From Alloalcanivorax mobilis (GTDB lineage: Bacteria; Pseudomonadota; Gammaproteobacteria; Pseudomonadales; Alcanivoracaceae): a stretch of DNA of 46,500 nt. A model generated the notes under the pieces. It searched no databases, had not been told where the DNA came from, and worked only from the letters and a program-made list of their open reading frames with translations. Positions 8,926 through 18,772 of the stretch are shown here, in pieces; the first letter of the stretch is position 1, and each line of letters opens with the position of its first letter. The stretch lies in contig NZ_NMQZ01000042.1 in assembly GCF_002864685.1 (NCBI RefSeq), positions 1 through 46,500 of the forward strand, read 5' to 3'. Both the position numbers and the translations under genes were made by a program.

Positions 8926-9981
8926 CTATTTATACGCCCTGGCGATCTGCCAGCCGCGTTCGGCCATCAGGCCGGCGCGTTTGCCCACTTCCAGGGCGTC
9001 GCGGTTGCTGGCGTTGCCCTGCAAGGCGCGGGCGTATACGCCTTGCAGAATGGCGGCGGTGCGGAACAGGGCGAAGGCCAGGTAGACCGGCCAATCGCTG
9101 ATGCCGTCCCGGCCACTGCCGAGGCAATAACGTTCCAGCAGGCTGCGCTCGTCCGGGATGCCGCGCGCCGACAGGTCCAGGCCGTCGAGCCCGCGCACGC
9201 CCTGAATGCCGTGGGGCAAATGAAACGGCAGGCAATAGTAGGCCAGGTCGGCGAGCGGGTGGCCGATGGTGGCCAGCTCCCAATCCAGCACCGCCACTAC
9301 TCGGGCGGAATCCCGTGCCACCAACAAATTGCCCAGCCGGTAGTCGCCGTGGGCGATGGCGGCGGAATCCTCGGCGGGAATGTGCTCTTGCAGCCAGTCG
9401 ATCAGATTGTCCATGGCTGGCAGCTGGTCGGTTTGCGAGGCCTGGTACTGGGCGCTCCAGCGCTTCACCTGACGCGCCACGTAGCCCTGCGGGCGGCCAA
9501 AATCACCGAGGCCGGCGGCCTGATAATCCACCCGGTGGAGCTTCGCCAGGGTGTCGACACTGGAATGGTAGAGATCGGCGCGCTGCTCTTTGGGCAACGC
9601 CTCCAACTGCGGGTGGCTGTAGACCCGGCCGGGCACGAAATCCATTACGTAAAAGCTGGTGCCGACCACGTCCTCGTCGTCGCTGAACAAGCGCATTCGC
9701 GGCACCGGCACGTCGCTGTGCTCGCCGAGCGCCTTCATGACCCGGAATTCGCGGTCCACCTGATGGGCGGAAGGCAGCACCTTGCCCGGCGGCTTCTTGC
9801 GCAGCACGTAACGGCGCTCGCCGCTCTCCAGCAAATAGGTGGGATTGGACTGGCCACCCTGGAATTGCCGCACCTTGAGCGGGCCATCGAGCAGATCTTC
9901 CCGCCCCAGACAGTCCGCCAAACGCCCCTCATCAATGCGGTGCGCCTCCAGAACGGGCACCAGCTCCGGCTGACCTTCCAT
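8926..9981 (-). CDS. Phosphotransferase (APH fold), ACAD10/11-type acyl-CoA kinase homologue
   Basis: APH/choline-kinase-fold protein, 351 aa, related to the N-terminal kinase domain of ACAD10/ACAD11 and to LvaA of levulinate catabolism, which phosphorylate 4-hydroxyacyl-CoA. Seen motifs: G-loop QGGQSNPT at 41-48, lysine region YVLRKKPPG at 58-66, catalytic HGDYRLGN at 211-218 and metal-binding DWE at 233-235. ATG 9981 is chosen over an in-frame GTG at 9996 because GAGG lies 5 nt upstream of it. It follows an SDR on the same strand, and a homologous kinase at 27369-28400 also adjoins an SDR, so a duplicated kinase-SDR module is likely. The substrate is inferred from the family, not shown. It is not an aminoglycoside resistance enzyme by context. 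Confidence 0.85.
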   Translation of the reverse strand: MEGQPELVPVLEAHRIDEGRLADCLGREDLLDGPLKVRQFQGGQSNPTYLLESGERRYVLRKKPPGKVLPSAHQVDREFRVMKALGEHSDVPVPRMRLFSDDEDVVGTSFYVMDFVPGRVYSHPQLEALPKEQRADLYHSSVDTLAKLHRVDYQAAGLGDFGRPQGYVARQVKRWSAQYQASQTDQLPAMDNLIDWLQEHIPAEDSAAIAHGDYRLGNLLVARDSARVVAVLDWELATIGHPLADLAYYCLPFHLPHGIQGVRGLDGLDLSARGIPDERSLLERYCLGSGRDGISDWPVYLAFALFRTAAILQGVYARALQGNASNRDALEVGKRAGLMAERGWQIARAYK

Positions 9982-9995
9982 AAGAACCTCGAACA

Positions 9996-10078
9996 CAAGT
10001 TTAAAGTGGAAAGTTAAAAGTTGAAGGACAGACTGGTCTTTGCCCCTTTCAACTTTTCACTTTCTTCTTTCAACTTTG
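9996..10078. repeat. Heptad-arm inverted repeat, GTTGAAA family
   Basis: Left arm has AAAGTTAAAAGTTGAAGG; right arm has CCTTTCAACTTTTCACTTTC. It fills the gap between the SDR stop (10080) and the kinase start. Confidence 0.8.
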
Positions 10079-10079
10079 T

Positions 10080-10844
10080 TTAACAAATCGTCTCGCCACC
10101 GTCGGCGACGATGGTCTGGCCGGTGACATAGCCACTGGCGGCGCTGGCCAGGAACAGGGCCACGCCGGCGATGTCCACCGGCTCACCGATGCGGCGCACC
10201 GGGGTGCGCTCTTCGGCGCGCTGCCGGCGGACCGGATCGTCGGTCAGTGCCTTGGCGAAATCGGTGCGCACCAGGCCGGGGGCGATGCTGTTGACGCGAA
10301 TGTTGCGCGGGCCCCACTCCACCGCCAGGTTGCGGGCCAGCGCCGCCTCGGCGGCCTTGGACACACCGTAGGCGCCAATCACCGTATTGCCACGCAGACC
10401 GGCGATGCTGGAAATAATGATCACGTTACCGCCGCCGACTTTGTCCATCTCGGGCAGTACCCGGTTGCACAGCCAGAAGGTGCCCTTGGCGTTGGTGTCC
10501 ATGATTTTGTCCCAGGCCTCGTCGGTGAGCTCGGCGGTGGGGCCATAGACCGGGTTGGTGGCGGCGTTGCACACCAGAATGTCGATGCGGCCGAACGCGG
10601 CCAGCGTCTCGTCGACCAGGTTCATCAAATCGTCTTTGTTGCCCACGTTGCAGGGCACGGCGATGGCTTCATGGCCTTCCGCCTTGATCGCCTCGCACAC
10701 TTGGTGACACGGCTCCGGTTTACGGCTGGAAATCACTACCTTGGCGCCGGCGCGGGCCATTTCCTCGGCGATCGCCTTGCCAATACCCTTGGTGGACCCG
10801 GTGATCAATGCCACTTTACCGGTCAGGTCGAAAAGTCTGCTCAT
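10080..10844 (-). CDS. Short-chain dehydrogenase/reductase
   Basis: Classical SDR oxidoreductase, 254 aa, NAD(P)-dependent alcohol/ketone interconversion. ATG 10844 is preceded by AAGGAGA. Cofactor motif TGSTKGIG near 17-24, NAA variant CNAATNP in place of NNAG, catalytic Ser in ISSIAG and YGVSK (Tyr-x3-Lys) near 155-159, C-terminal TGQTIVADGG. A run of A bases precedes the ATG. It resembles the SDR at 26472-27236, which also has NAAANP, and both sit beside APH-fold kinases. A role in handling hydroxy/keto acyl-CoA is inferred. The first-gene position gives an SDR-kinase pair transcribed together. Confidence 0.9.
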   Translation of the reverse strand: MSRLFDLTGKVALITGSTKGIGKAIAEEMARAGAKVVISSRKPEPCHQVCEAIKAEGHEAIAVPCNVGNKDDLMNLVDETLAAFGRIDILVCNAATNPVYGPTAELTDEAWDKIMDTNAKGTFWLCNRVLPEMDKVGGGNVIIISSIAGLRGNTVIGAYGVSKAAEAALARNLAVEWGPRNIRVNSIAPGLVRTDFAKALTDDPVRRQRAEERTPVRRIGEPVDIAGVALFLASAASGYVTGQTIVADGGETIC

Positions 10845-10862
10845 TTTTTTTCTCCTTCGGAG

Positions 10863-10917
10863 AGCGACAAGCTTCAGGCCGAGACCAATCAGCTTGTGGC
10901 TTGTGGCTTGTCGCTGG
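10863..10917. repeat. Heptad-arm inverted repeat, AAGCTAC family (short)
   Basis: AGCGACAAGCTTCAGG on the left and GCTTGTGGCTTGTCGCT on the right, upstream of the SDR start. Short and degenerate compared with the elements at 24537 and 25459. Confidence 0.6.
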
Positions 10918-11060
10918 CTATCGTTTTCCAGAAACGCTGCATCGTAGTAAGGTCGGCGTTGCCGTTGTCGGCAATGCGCATACGACGCGCACGGGCGGAA
11001 CATTACGCCGTGCGAGGGGTCAAGGAATGTGCCATGACCGGCGGGTCGCGTCAATTATCT

Positions 11061-11073
11061 GGAATCCGATTCC
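11061..11073. promoter_or_regulatory. GGAAT-N3-ATTCC palindrome upstream of the SDR-kinase pair
   Basis: GGAATCCGATTCC is a perfect 13-bp palindrome 217 bp upstream of the SDR start. It is the most symmetric member of the set at 5438, 7554, 21720 and 30733. It lies close to the end of the TetR gene, so its effect on the SDR promoter is uncertain. Confidence 0.4.
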
Positions 11074-11103
11074 GCAATTGCGCCGAACCCGCGCGAAGTG
11101 CCG

Positions 11104-11739
11104 TCAGGGGCCGGCGATCGAGGGACAATGAGTCAGCGAGTTGATGTAACAATCGACGAAATTCGCCGCCTCCGCCTGTAAATCAAAGGCCTCGGGCAGC
11201 AACAGCCAGACATACAGCAGGCCGGTCATTTGCACATGCAACTGCACCACGGCGCGCTCGATGTCCAGGGACGCCGGCAACTGCCCCCGGGCAATGGCAT
11301 TGCGGAAGGTGCGCCGGGTGCGCTCGGAGCCGTCCAGGAAGGCCTCTCTCTGACGCTCCATCAGCGGGTCGGTTTCGGCGGTGAATTCGCACTTGTGGAA
11401 CATGATTTCGAACACACGACGGCGCCCCGGATCGAGCACCGTCTGGCACAGCACATAGATCATGGCTTCACGAAACTTTCCCAGCGGGTCGGTTTCATTA
11501 GGGTCTTCGGCCCGATTGGCCATCGATTCCATGGGCAGCCGCTGGCGCTCGAACATGGCAGCGAAGACATCGTGCTTGTTCTTGAAGTGCCAATAGATGG
11601 CACCACGGGTTACGCCAGCCTCTTTGGCGATGTCATTCAGCGAGGTGCGCGATACGCCCTTGTCATGAAAAACGCGCTCGGCGGCGTCGATAATCCGTTC
11701 GCGGGTTTCTTGCGCCTCGGCCTTGGTTCTTCGCACCAT
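11104..11739 (-). CDS. TetR/AcrR-type repressor of the adjacent RND efflux operon
   Basis: Transcriptional repressor, 211 aa, AcrR/TtgR/MexR-like TetR family. The N-terminal helix-turn-helix spans about residues 30-52 (SRTSLNDIAKEAGVTRGAIY) followed by WHFKNKHDVF, the family hallmark. The C-terminal domain is the usual multidrug-binding helical bundle. It is transcribed away from the efflux operon, and the shared 187-bp spacer carries an operator matching the E. coli AcrR box at 22 of 24 positions. Regulation by release of the repressor on ligand binding is expected from the family. Confidence 0.93.
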   Translation of the reverse strand: MVRRTKAEAQETRERIIDAAERVFHDKGVSRTSLNDIAKEAGVTRGAIYWHFKNKHDVFAAMFERQRLPMESMANRAEDPNETDPLGKFREAMIYVLCQTVLDPGRRRVFEIMFHKCEFTAETDPLMERQREAFLDGSERTRRTFRNAIARGQLPASLDIERAVVQLHVQMTGLLYVWLLLPEAFDLQAEAANFVDCYINSLTHCPSIAGP

Positions 11740-11794
11740 AGGCGGCTCCTGTGGAAAAACGGTAGAAATACGGTAACGGCAATGGTTGTTTTAC

Positions 11795-11822
11795 TATACA
11801 TACGTTTCTGAATGTATGTATA
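11795..11822. promoter_or_regulatory. AcrR/TtgR-type operator with divergent promoters
   Basis: Perfect 9-bp arms TATACATAC (11795-11803) and GTATGTATA (11814-11822) around a 10-bp centre. Positions 11797-11820 match the known 24-bp E. coli AcrR box except at two central bases. A plus-strand -10-like TATACT (11819-11824) and a minus-strand TATAGT (11793-11798) flank it, so a bound repressor would block both promoters. Confidence 0.85.
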
Positions 11823-11926
11823 CTGATTTATTCTCGTTCGCTGGCCGCCGAGGGTACCGGCCCCGCCCTTTTCAGGGTCCGCCAGACGTTATTAACCCAT
11901 TGATACTAAAGAAGACCGAGGTCTCC

Positions 11927-13192
11927 ATGCGCACAGGTTCGGTTCGTTTCCCACTGATGATACTGATGATGACGGCCCTGGCGGCCTGCGGCAAAGAGCA
12001 ACCCCAGGCGGGCGCTGGCGGTGCCCCCGAAGCCGGCTTTATCACCGTCAAGGCGGAGCCCTTCACTCTGGTCACCGAATTGCCCGGGCGCACCACCGCC
12101 CACCAGATCGCCGAGGTCCGGCCGCAAGTCAACGGCATTATCGAGGAGCGCTTGTTCAAGGAAGGCGAGGAAGTGAAAGCCGGCGAGGCGCTCTACAAAA
12201 TCGACGACAGCCTTTATAAGTCCGATCTGGAAAGCGCCAAGGCCAACCTGGCCTCGGCCCAGGCAACGCTCAAGTCGGTGAAATTGCGCGCTGAACGCTT
12301 CGGCAAACTGATCAAGAGCAACGCGGTCAGCCAGCAGGAAGTGGACGAAGCGCAAGCCGCCTACGGTGAAAGCCGCGCCCAGGTGCAAGCCGCCCAGGCC
12401 GCCGTGGACACCGCCCGCATCAACCTCGGCTACACCACCATCAAGGCGCCGATCAATGGCCGCATTGGCCGTTCCGCGGTCACCGCCGGGGCGCTGGTCA
12501 CCGCCAATCAGTCGGTGGCGCTGTCCACGATTCGCGAGCTGGACCCCATCTACGTGGATCTGACCCAGTCGTTCAGTACCTTGCGCGAACTGCGCTCGGC
12601 GATGGAAGCCGGCAAGCTGCAAAAACTCGGCGACGACAAAGCCCGAGTGACCCTGGTGATGGAAGACGGCACCGAGTACAAACAGCCCGGCAGCCTGCAG
12701 TTTTCCGAGTATTCAGTGGACGAAACCACCGGCTCGGTGACCTTACGGGCGTTGTTCCCGAACCCGGATGGCGATCTGCTGCCCGGCCAGTTCGTGCGCG
12801 CCCGCCTGCCGCAGGGCGAACGCCAGAACGCCATTCTGGTGCCGCAGAAAGGCATCACCCGCGAGCCCAGTGGTGATGCGTCGGCGCTGGTGATCGGCGC
12901 GGACAACAAGGTCGAGAAGCGGCAGGTCACCACCGAACGGACGGTGGGCAATCAATGGCTGGTCAGCGACGGTTTGAACGCCGGCGACAAGCTGATCGTG
13001 GACGGTTTACAGAAACTCGCCCCCGGCGCGCAGGTGAAACCGGTGCAAATGGACGAAGAGAAAGTTACCGCGCCCAAGGGCGAGCCCAAGGACGCCGAAG
13101 GCGAAGATGTGGCCCCCGAGGACGCGCAACAAAACGGTAACGGCCAATCTCAACAGGGCGCGCAGTCCGGTGCCGGTAACGGCGCGGCGTAA
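11927..13192 (+). CDS. RND efflux periplasmic adaptor (membrane fusion) lipoprotein, AcrA/TtgA/MexA family
   Basis: Adaptor linking the inner-membrane pump to the outer-membrane channel, 421 aa. ATG 11927 has GAGG upstream and gives a lipoprotein signal with lipobox LAAC (Cys21). Lipoyl half-motifs ([19 protein letters not shown] and [16 protein letters not shown]) flank an alpha-helical hairpin at about 100-170. The C-terminal 50 residues form a Gly/Gln/Glu-rich low-complexity tail not usual in AcrA. First gene of the tripartite operon, under the AcrR-type operator. Longer upstream readings cross the operator and were not used. Confidence 0.93.
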   Translation: MRTGSVRFPLMILMMTALAACGKEQPQAGAGGAPEAGFITVKAEPFTLVTELPGRTTAHQIAEVRPQVNGIIEERLFKEGEEVKAGEALYKIDDSLYKSDLESAKANLASAQATLKSVKLRAERFGKLIKSNAVSQQEVDEAQAAYGESRAQVQAAQAAVDTARINLGYTTIKAPINGRIGRSAVTAGALVTANQSVALSTIRELDPIYVDLTQSFSTLRELRSAMEAGKLQKLGDDKARVTLVMEDGTEYKQPGSLQFSEYSVDETTGSVTLRALFPNPDGDLLPGQFVRARLPQGERQNAILVPQKGITREPSGDASALVIGADNKVEKRQVTTERTVGNQWLVSDGLNAGDKLIVDGLQKLAPGAQVKPVQMDEEKVTAPKGEPKDAEGEDVAPEDAQQNGNGQSQQGAQSGAGNGAA

Positions 13193-13203
13193 CGGGGAGC
13201 ATC

Positions 13204-16200
13204 ATGGCCAATTTTTTTATTGATCGACCGATCTTCGCCTGGGTGATCGCCATCGTCATGATGATGGCGGGCGCGCTGGCTATCCAGAGTCTGCCGGTAG
13301 AGCAATACCCCACCGTGGCGCCGCCGGAGGTGACCATCCAGGCCACCTACCCGGGCGCCTCCGCGAAAGCGGTGGAAGACTCGGTCACCCAGGTGATCGA
13401 GCAACAAATGAACGGCATCGACAACCTGCTCTATATCAATTCAAAGAGCGACTCCTCCGGCACCGCGCAGATCATCTTGACCTTCGCAGCCGGTACCGAT
13501 CCGGATATTGCCCAGGTACAGGTGCAGAACAAGCTGCAACTGGCCACCCCGCGCCTGCCCTCGGTGGTGCAACAACAGGGCGTGGAGGTGTCCAAATCGT
13601 CGGACACCTTCCTGATGGTGCTGGCGTTCACCTCCAAGGACGGCACCATGTCGCGGGCGGATCTCGCCGATTACGTGGCCGCCAACGTCCAGGACCCGAT
13701 CAGCCGGGTGCAGGGCGTGGGCCAGGTACAATTGTTTGGTGCCCCCTATGCCATGCGCATATGGCTGGATTCCCACAAGCTCACCGAATTCGGGCTGACA
13801 CCGCTGGATGTGTCGCAAGCGATTCAGGTGCAGAACAATCAGATTACCGGCGGCCAGCTGGGCGGCACCCCGGCGGTGGCCGGCCAGCAGTTGAGCGCCT
13901 CGATCGTGGTGCAGACGTTGCTGGAGACTCCGGAAGAGTTCGGCAATATTCTGCTGCGCGTCAATGAGGACGGCTCCAAGGTGCGGGTTCGCGACGTCGC
14001 CAAGGTGGAGTTGGGCGCGGAAAACTACGCCATCGAGGGGCGCTTTAACGGCAGACCCGCCGGCGGCCTGGGCATCAACCTGGCAGCCGGCGCCAACGCG
14101 CTGGACACCGCCGACGCGGTGCGCGCGCGCATCTCCGAGCTGGAAAAATTCTTCCCCGACAATCTGGAAGTGGTGCAATACCCCTACGACACCACGCCGT
14201 TCGTGAAGATTTCCATTGAGGAAGTGGTGCACACCCTGATCGAGGCGATCATCCTGGTGTTCCTGGTGATGTATCTGTTCCTGCAGAACTTCCGCGCCAC
14301 CTTGATCCCCACCCTGGCGGTGCCGGTGGTGTTGCTGGGGACCTTTGGCATCCTGTTCGCCTGCGGCTATTCGATCAACACCCTGACCATGTTCGGCCTG
14401 GTGCTGGCCATCGGCCTGCTGGTGGACGACGCCATCGTGGTGGTGGAAAACGTGGAACGGGTGATGGAGGAAGAAGGCCTCGGGCCCCGCGAGGCAACGC
14501 GTAAATCCATGGGCCAGATCACCGGCGCGTTGGTGGGTATCGCCCTGGTGCTCTCGGCGGTGTTCGTGCCGATGGCGTTCTTCCCCGGTTCCACCGGTGC
14601 CATCTATCGCCAGTTCTCGATCACCATTGTGTCCGCCATGGCGCTGTCGGTGCTGGTTGCGCTGATCCTGACGCCGGCGCTGTGCGCCAGCCTGCTGAAA
14701 AAGTCCGACGCCGATCACGGCGGCGACAAGAAAGGCTTCTTCGGCTGGTTCAACCGCTCTTTCAACAAAGCCAGTGATCGCTACCAGGGCCGGGTGGAAA
14801 AAATTCTCGGCCAGCGTGGCCGCCATATCTTTATCTACGTGGTGATCGTCGGCGTTCTGGTGTTTGCGTTCATGCGGTTGCCGGCGGCGTTCCTGCCCGA
14901 TGAGGATCAGGGCATTCTGCTCAACCAGGTGCAGTTGCCGGTGGGTTCCACCCAGGAACAGACCATCGAAGTGCTGAAAAAGATGGAGCACTACTACCTG
15001 GAAGAAGAGAAAGGCGTGGTGCAGTCCATGTTCGCGGTCGCCGGCTTCAGCTTCGCCGGGCGCGGCCAGAACTCAGGGATCGCGTTCGTGCGGCTTAAGC
15101 CGTGGGAAGATCGTGACCTCAGCCAGGACGGCGTGCAGCAGATCATTGGCCGTGCCATGGGCTATTTCTCCACGGTGCGCGAAGGCATTATTTACGCGCT
15201 CAACCCGCCCGCCATTCCGGCGCTGGGCGTGGCCAGCGGCTTTAACTTCCAGCTTCAGGACCGAAGCGGCCTTGGTCACCAGGCGCTGGTGGACGCCAGC
15301 AACAAGCTGGTCGGCATGGCCAACCAGGACCCGGCGCTCAGCCAGGTGCGCTTCAATGGCTTGCCCGACGCGCCCCAGTACCGGGTCGAGGTGGATCAGC
15401 AGAAAGCGCAGGCCATGGGGCTCAGCATTGAGGATATCAACCGTACCCTGTCGGTGGCCTGGGGCTCGAGCTACGTGAACGACTTCCTCGATCGCGGCCG
15501 GGTCAAACGGGTGTATCTGCAGTCGCAGGCGTCGGATCGCATGCTGCCTGAAGACATCGATGACTGGTACGTGCGCAACAGCGCCGGCGAGATGGTGCCG
15601 TTCTCGAGTTTCGCGGAAGGCAAATGGGATTACGGCGCCCAACAGTTGGAGCGTTACCAGGGCGTCTCGTCGATGAACATCCAGGGCAACGCCGCCGAAG
15701 GCTACAGCACCGGTGACGCCATGGACGCCATGGCCCGGCTGGCCGGCGAGCTGCCCACTGGCATGGGGTTCGAATGGACCGGGCTGTCCTATCAGGAGCA
15801 GGAAGCCGGCAACCAGTCCACGGCGTTGTATATCCTGTCGCTGATCGTGGTGTTCCTGTGTCTTGCTGCTCTTTATGAGAGCTGGTCGATCCCGTTCTCG
15901 GTGATGCTGGTGGTGCCGCTGGGTGTGATCGGCGCGGTGCTGGCCGCCAACTTCCGCGGGCTCGATAACGACGTGTTCTTCAAGGTCGGCCTGCTGACCA
16001 CCGTCGGGCTATCGGCGAAGAACGCGATCCTGATCGTGGAATTCGCCAAGGACCTGGAAGACGAGGGCTATTCGTTGCTGCGCGGCACGCTGGAGGCGGT
16101 GCGCATGCGATTGCGCCCGATTCTGATGACCTCGCTGGCGTTCATGCTCGGCGTGACCCCGCTGATGCTGAGCACCGGCGCCGGCTCCGGCGCGCGCAAC

Positions 16201-16368
16201 GCGATCGGCACCGGGGTGTTCGGCGGCATGCTCACCGCCACGGTACTGGCGATCTTCTTTATTCCGCTGTTCTACGTGCTGGTGCGCCGCATTTCCGGCG
16301 TGCCGCTGGGCGAGCGCCACCAAGGCCCGGCGCAAGCCAACGACAGCCATTCCGGGGAGAATCAATGA
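13204..16368 (+). CDS. RND multidrug efflux transporter, AcrB/TtgB/MexB (HAE1) family
   Basis: Inner-membrane proton-driven drug pump, 1054 aa, full length. Begins [20 protein letters not shown] (TM1). The proton-relay Asp pair is in [14 protein letters not shown] near 405-415 and the Lys in [16 protein letters not shown] near residue 939. Two large periplasmic loops and 12 expected membrane segments match HAE1 pumps. Starts 12 bp after the adaptor stop with GGGGAGC upstream and overlaps the channel gene by 4 bp (ATGA). Likely exports solvents, drugs or hydrophobic catabolic intermediates; exact substrates are not readable. Confidence 0.96.
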   Translation: MANFFIDRPIFAWVIAIVMMMAGALAIQSLPVEQYPTVAPPEVTIQATYPGASAKAVEDSVTQVIEQQMNGIDNLLYINSKSDSSGTAQIILTFAAGTDPDIAQVQVQNKLQLATPRLPSVVQQQGVEVSKSSDTFLMVLAFTSKDGTMSRADLADYVAANVQDPISRVQGVGQVQLFGAPYAMRIWLDSHKLTEFGLTPLDVSQAIQVQNNQITGGQLGGTPAVAGQQLSASIVVQTLLETPEEFGNILLRVNEDGSKVRVRDVAKVELGAENYAIEGRFNGRPAGGLGINLAAGANALDTADAVRARISELEKFFPDNLEVVQYPYDTTPFVKISIEEVVHTLIEAIILVFLVMYLFLQNFRATLIPTLAVPVVLLGTFGILFACGYSINTLTMFGLVLAIGLLVDDAIVVVENVERVMEEEGLGPREATRKSMGQITGALVGIALVLSAVFVPMAFFPGSTGAIYRQFSITIVSAMALSVLVALILTPALCASLLKKSDADHGGDKKGFFGWFNRSFNKASDRYQGRVEKILGQRGRHIFIYVVIVGVLVFAFMRLPAAFLPDEDQGILLNQVQLPVGSTQEQTIEVLKKMEHYYLEEEKGVVQSMFAVAGFSFAGRGQNSGIAFVRLKPWEDRDLSQDGVQQIIGRAMGYFSTVREGIIYALNPPAIPALGVASGFNFQLQDRSGLGHQALVDASNKLVGMANQDPALSQVRFNGLPDAPQYRVEVDQQKAQAMGLSIEDINRTLSVAWGSSYVNDFLDRGRVKRVYLQSQASDRMLPEDIDDWYVRNSAGEMVPFSSFAEGKWDYGAQQLERYQGVSSMNIQGNAAEGYSTGDAMDAMARLAGELPTGMGFEWTGLSYQEQEAGNQSTALYILSLIVVFLCLAALYESWSIPFSVMLVVPLGVIGAVLAANFRGLDNDVFFKVGLLTTVGLSAKNAILIVEFAKDLEDEGYSLLRGTLEAVRMRLRPILMTSLAFMLGVTPLMLSTGAGSGARNAIGTGVFGGMLTATVLAIFFIPLFYVLVRRISGVPLGERHQGPAQANDSHSGENQ

Positions 16369-17822
16369 GCAAGCATTCCACCCTGCCCCTCATCGCCGCC
16401 GCCCTGCTGGTGGGCGGCTGCACCCTGATCCCGGACTATCAAAAGCCGGCCTCGCCGGTGCCCGAGCGGGTCGGCGAAAGCCCGTTCAGCGCCGACCAGG
16501 TGGTGCTGCCGGGTTGGCGCGCCATGTTCGCCGAGCCGGAACTGCAGCAACTGATTCAGACCGCGCTCACCAACAACCGGGATCTGCGGCTGGCGATGCT
16601 GGATGTGGCCGCCGCCCGCGCCCAATATCAGATCGAAGGCTCGGCGCTGCTGCCCGGGGTGTCGGTGGACGGCAGCGGCACCCGGCAACGCACCCCCGGC
16701 GACCTTTCCTACAGCGGCGAATCGACCATCAACAGCGAATACCGCGCCCAGGTCGGCATTACCTCGTACGAGCTGGATCTGTTCGGCCGCGTGCGCAGCC
16801 TCAAGCAATCCGCCCTGGAGAGCTACCTGGCCACGGTGGAAGCGCAGCGCGCCGCGCACATTACGCTGGTCTCCGAGGTCGCCAACGCCTACCTGGCACT
16901 GCTCGCCGACCGGCAACGGCTGCACATCGCCGAAGACACCCTGAACGCGCAGCAGGAATCGCTGCAATTGACGCAAAGCCGGTTCGACCTGGGCCTGGGC
17001 TCGGAACTGGACGTGCGCCAGGCGCAAATTGCCCTGGAAACCGCCCGCGCCAACCGCGCCAGCTTTTTGCGTCAGGTCGCCCAGGACAAGAACGCCCTGG
17101 CAATGATGGTGGGCGCGCCGCTGCCGGCCCTGGCCGGCGACGACCTCACCGGCCCCGGCCTGGCGGTGCTGCCGGAACCGCCGGCCGGTTTGTCGTCCCA
17201 GGTGCTGCTGCAGCGGCCCGACTTGTTGCAAGCCGAGCACAACCTGAAAGCGGCCAATGCCAACATCGGCGCCGCCCGCGCCGCTTTCTTCCCGCGCATC
17301 AGCCTGACCGGCGCCTACGGCAGCGCCAGCTCGGAGCTCTCCGGTCTGTTCGACGGCGGTTCCGAAGCCTGGTCGTTCAGCCCCAGTGTGTCGCTGCCGA
17401 TCTTTACCGGCGGCAGCAACAAAGCCAACCTGGATCTGGCCAAGGTGCGTCGCGACCAGAACGTGGCCCGCTATGAAAGCACCATTCAAACCGCGTTCCG
17501 GGAAGTGGCCGACGCGCTCGATTCGGTGGACGCGCTGAAACAACAGGAGCAAGCGCAAAGCGCCCTGGTGGAGGCCACGCAGCGGTCCGTGGAGCTCTCC
17601 GAGCAGCGCTATCAGCAAGGCGCCGACGATTACCTGGCGGTGCTGGATGCCCGCCGCGAGCTGCTCAGCGCCCGCCAGAACCTGGTGGCGGTAACCCTGC
17701 AAAAGCTCAACAATCGCATCGGCCTGTACCGCGCTCTCGGCGGCGGCGGCCTGCCCGACCAGCCCACCGTGATCGGCCGCACCGACACGCCAGCGAAGCC
17801 GGCGGCGGCGCCTCAGTCCTGA
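16365..17822 (+). CDS. RND efflux outer-membrane channel lipoprotein, OprM/TtgC (NodT) family
   Basis: TolC-like outer-membrane factor, 485 aa, with lipoprotein signal and lipobox VGGC (Cys near residue 19). The mature start [15 protein letters not shown] is typical of OprM/TtgC. Two OEP repeats follow, with [25 protein letters not shown] in the first and [23 protein letters not shown] in the second. Overlaps the pump gene by ATGA, completing an adaptor-pump-channel operon of TtgABC/MexAB-OprM order. Confidence 0.95.
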   Translation: MSKHSTLPLIAAALLVGGCTLIPDYQKPASPVPERVGESPFSADQVVLPGWRAMFAEPELQQLIQTALTNNRDLRLAMLDVAAARAQYQIEGSALLPGVSVDGSGTRQRTPGDLSYSGESTINSEYRAQVGITSYELDLFGRVRSLKQSALESYLATVEAQRAAHITLVSEVANAYLALLADRQRLHIAEDTLNAQQESLQLTQSRFDLGLGSELDVRQAQIALETARANRASFLRQVAQDKNALAMMVGAPLPALAGDDLTGPGLAVLPEPPAGLSSQVLLQRPDLLQAEHNLKAANANIGAARAAFFPRISLTGAYGSASSELSGLFDGGSEAWSFSPSVSLPIFTGGSNKANLDLAKVRRDQNVARYESTIQTAFREVADALDSVDALKQQEQAQSALVEATQRSVELSEQRYQQGADDYLAVLDARRELLSARQNLVAVTLQKLNNRIGLYRALGGGGLPDQPTVIGRTDTPAKPAAAPQS

Positions 17823-17844
17823 GGCGCTGAACGTCGGGGGGGCG

Positions 17845-17968
17845 GACGCCAGACGCTAAAATCAAAACCGTCGCTGGCGGGCCTGCTCCTACCAACCATC
17901 GCTACGAAGCAGCCCGTTCCCTATTCCCGCCCACCCCACTGAACACTGAAAACTGAACACTGAAAACT
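17845..17968. repeat. Composite heptad element (GACGCTG-type plus GAACACT-type)
   Basis: GGACGCCAGACGCT (17851-17861 region) is followed by AAAATCAAAACCG and, at 17941-17968, four exact heptads GAACACT, GAAAACT, GAACACT, GAAAACT. The same components occur in reverse orientation at 46317-46412. The element fills most of the 273-bp gap after the efflux operon; I see no gene there. Confidence 0.7.
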
Positions 17969-18095
17969 AACCCCCCCTTCCGTAAAAAGATGTGGCAAGC
18001 GCCCCGTCCGCGACCTGCCCCCTGGAAACAGGCCAACCGCGATGACACACTTTGCTGCCCTCGCTGTTACCGCTATCGCTCGACCAGGAGTTCCC

Positions 18096-18722
18096 ATGTT
18101 CAACGAAATGATGGCCGCCCTTGTTTACACCTTGCCCAGTGCCATCCCCATGGTGCTGGGCTTTATTTTCGGGGGCATCCTGTTCAATCGGGCGCGCGGC
18201 GCGGCGGTGCTGCTGCTGATCGGTTCGACGCTGATCCTGTTGCAGGGCGTGTTCCAGGTGATCTCACAGACCTGGCTGCTGGCGCTCGCCCGCGACGGCG
18301 TGATCAGCCTTTCCGCCTACGGCGTGGCCACGGGCATCGTCAACACGCTGTTGTACATCGCGATCCTGATATTCCTGATGTGCGCCGCCTTTGCCGGTCG
18401 GCGACCCGCGGCGGCGTCGGCGATGGCAACGGATTATCCCTCGCCCCCTCCGCTCGACGGGCAGACAGTGAAACCGGCTCGCGGCAGCATGGTGCTGGCA
18501 CTGGGCCTGGTGGGCATTGTGTTGTTCGCGCCGTTGGGGATCGCCGCGTGGATCATTGGCCTGAAGGATTTGAGCGCCATGCGCGCCGGGCGCATGGACC
18601 CGGCGGGCCGAAGCCTGACCATCACCGGCACGGTATTGGGCATCGTCGCCACCTTGATCATGCTCGTGGCGGCGGTGTTGTTTGTGTACGCGCTCAGCCA
18701 GATGAACTTCGCCCCTCACTGA
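18096..18722 (+). CDS. Small multi-pass membrane protein of unknown function
   Basis: 208 aa. ATG 18096 is chosen because AGGAG lies 5 nt upstream; the in-frame ATG at 18042 has none. About five hydrophobic segments are visible: two near residues 5-55, one near 85-105, and a C-terminal pair (MVLALGLVGIVLFAPLGIAA and TGTVLGIVATLIMLVAAVLF) flanking a short basic loop GRMDPAGR. The C-terminal pair with the GL-KDLSAMRAGRMDPAGR connector resembles DUF4190-type domains. A Pro-rich linker near 120-135 separates the halves. No function is assigned; it sits alone between the efflux operon and a convergent gene. Confidence 0.8.
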   Translation: MFNEMMAALVYTLPSAIPMVLGFIFGGILFNRARGAAVLLLIGSTLILLQGVFQVISQTWLLALARDGVISLSAYGVATGIVNTLLYIAILIFLMCAAFAGRRPAAASAMATDYPSPPPLDGQTVKPARGSMVLALGLVGIVLFAPLGIAAWIIGLKDLSAMRAGRMDPAGRSLTITGTVLGIVATLIMLVAAVLFVYALSQMNFAPH

Positions 18723-18772
18723 TCCGGCACGACCGGCCGGCGCTCAAGCCGGCGGCCTGCCCGTCGGCGAAA

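Noticed and set aside
8926-9981. The APH-fold proteins as aminoglycoside resistance enzymes
   Set aside because: Motifs (GGQSNPT, DWELATIG) and context match the ACAD10/11 kinase group rather than resistance phosphotransferases.
13441-14991. A 516-codon open frame antisense to the RND pump gene
   Set aside because: It is a GC-rich shadow frame with a His/Gln/Gly-rich product and no family features; the plus-strand pump gene explains the region fully.
16362-17702. A 446-codon antisense open frame across the outer-membrane channel gene
   Set aside because: Shadow of a real gene, low-complexity product, no ribosome site.
18736-18753. GCCGGC-GCTCAA-GCCGGC as a bidirectional terminator between convergent genes
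   Set aside because: Stem of only 6 bp made of a self-complementary hexamer common in this GC-rich DNA, with no T-run on either side.
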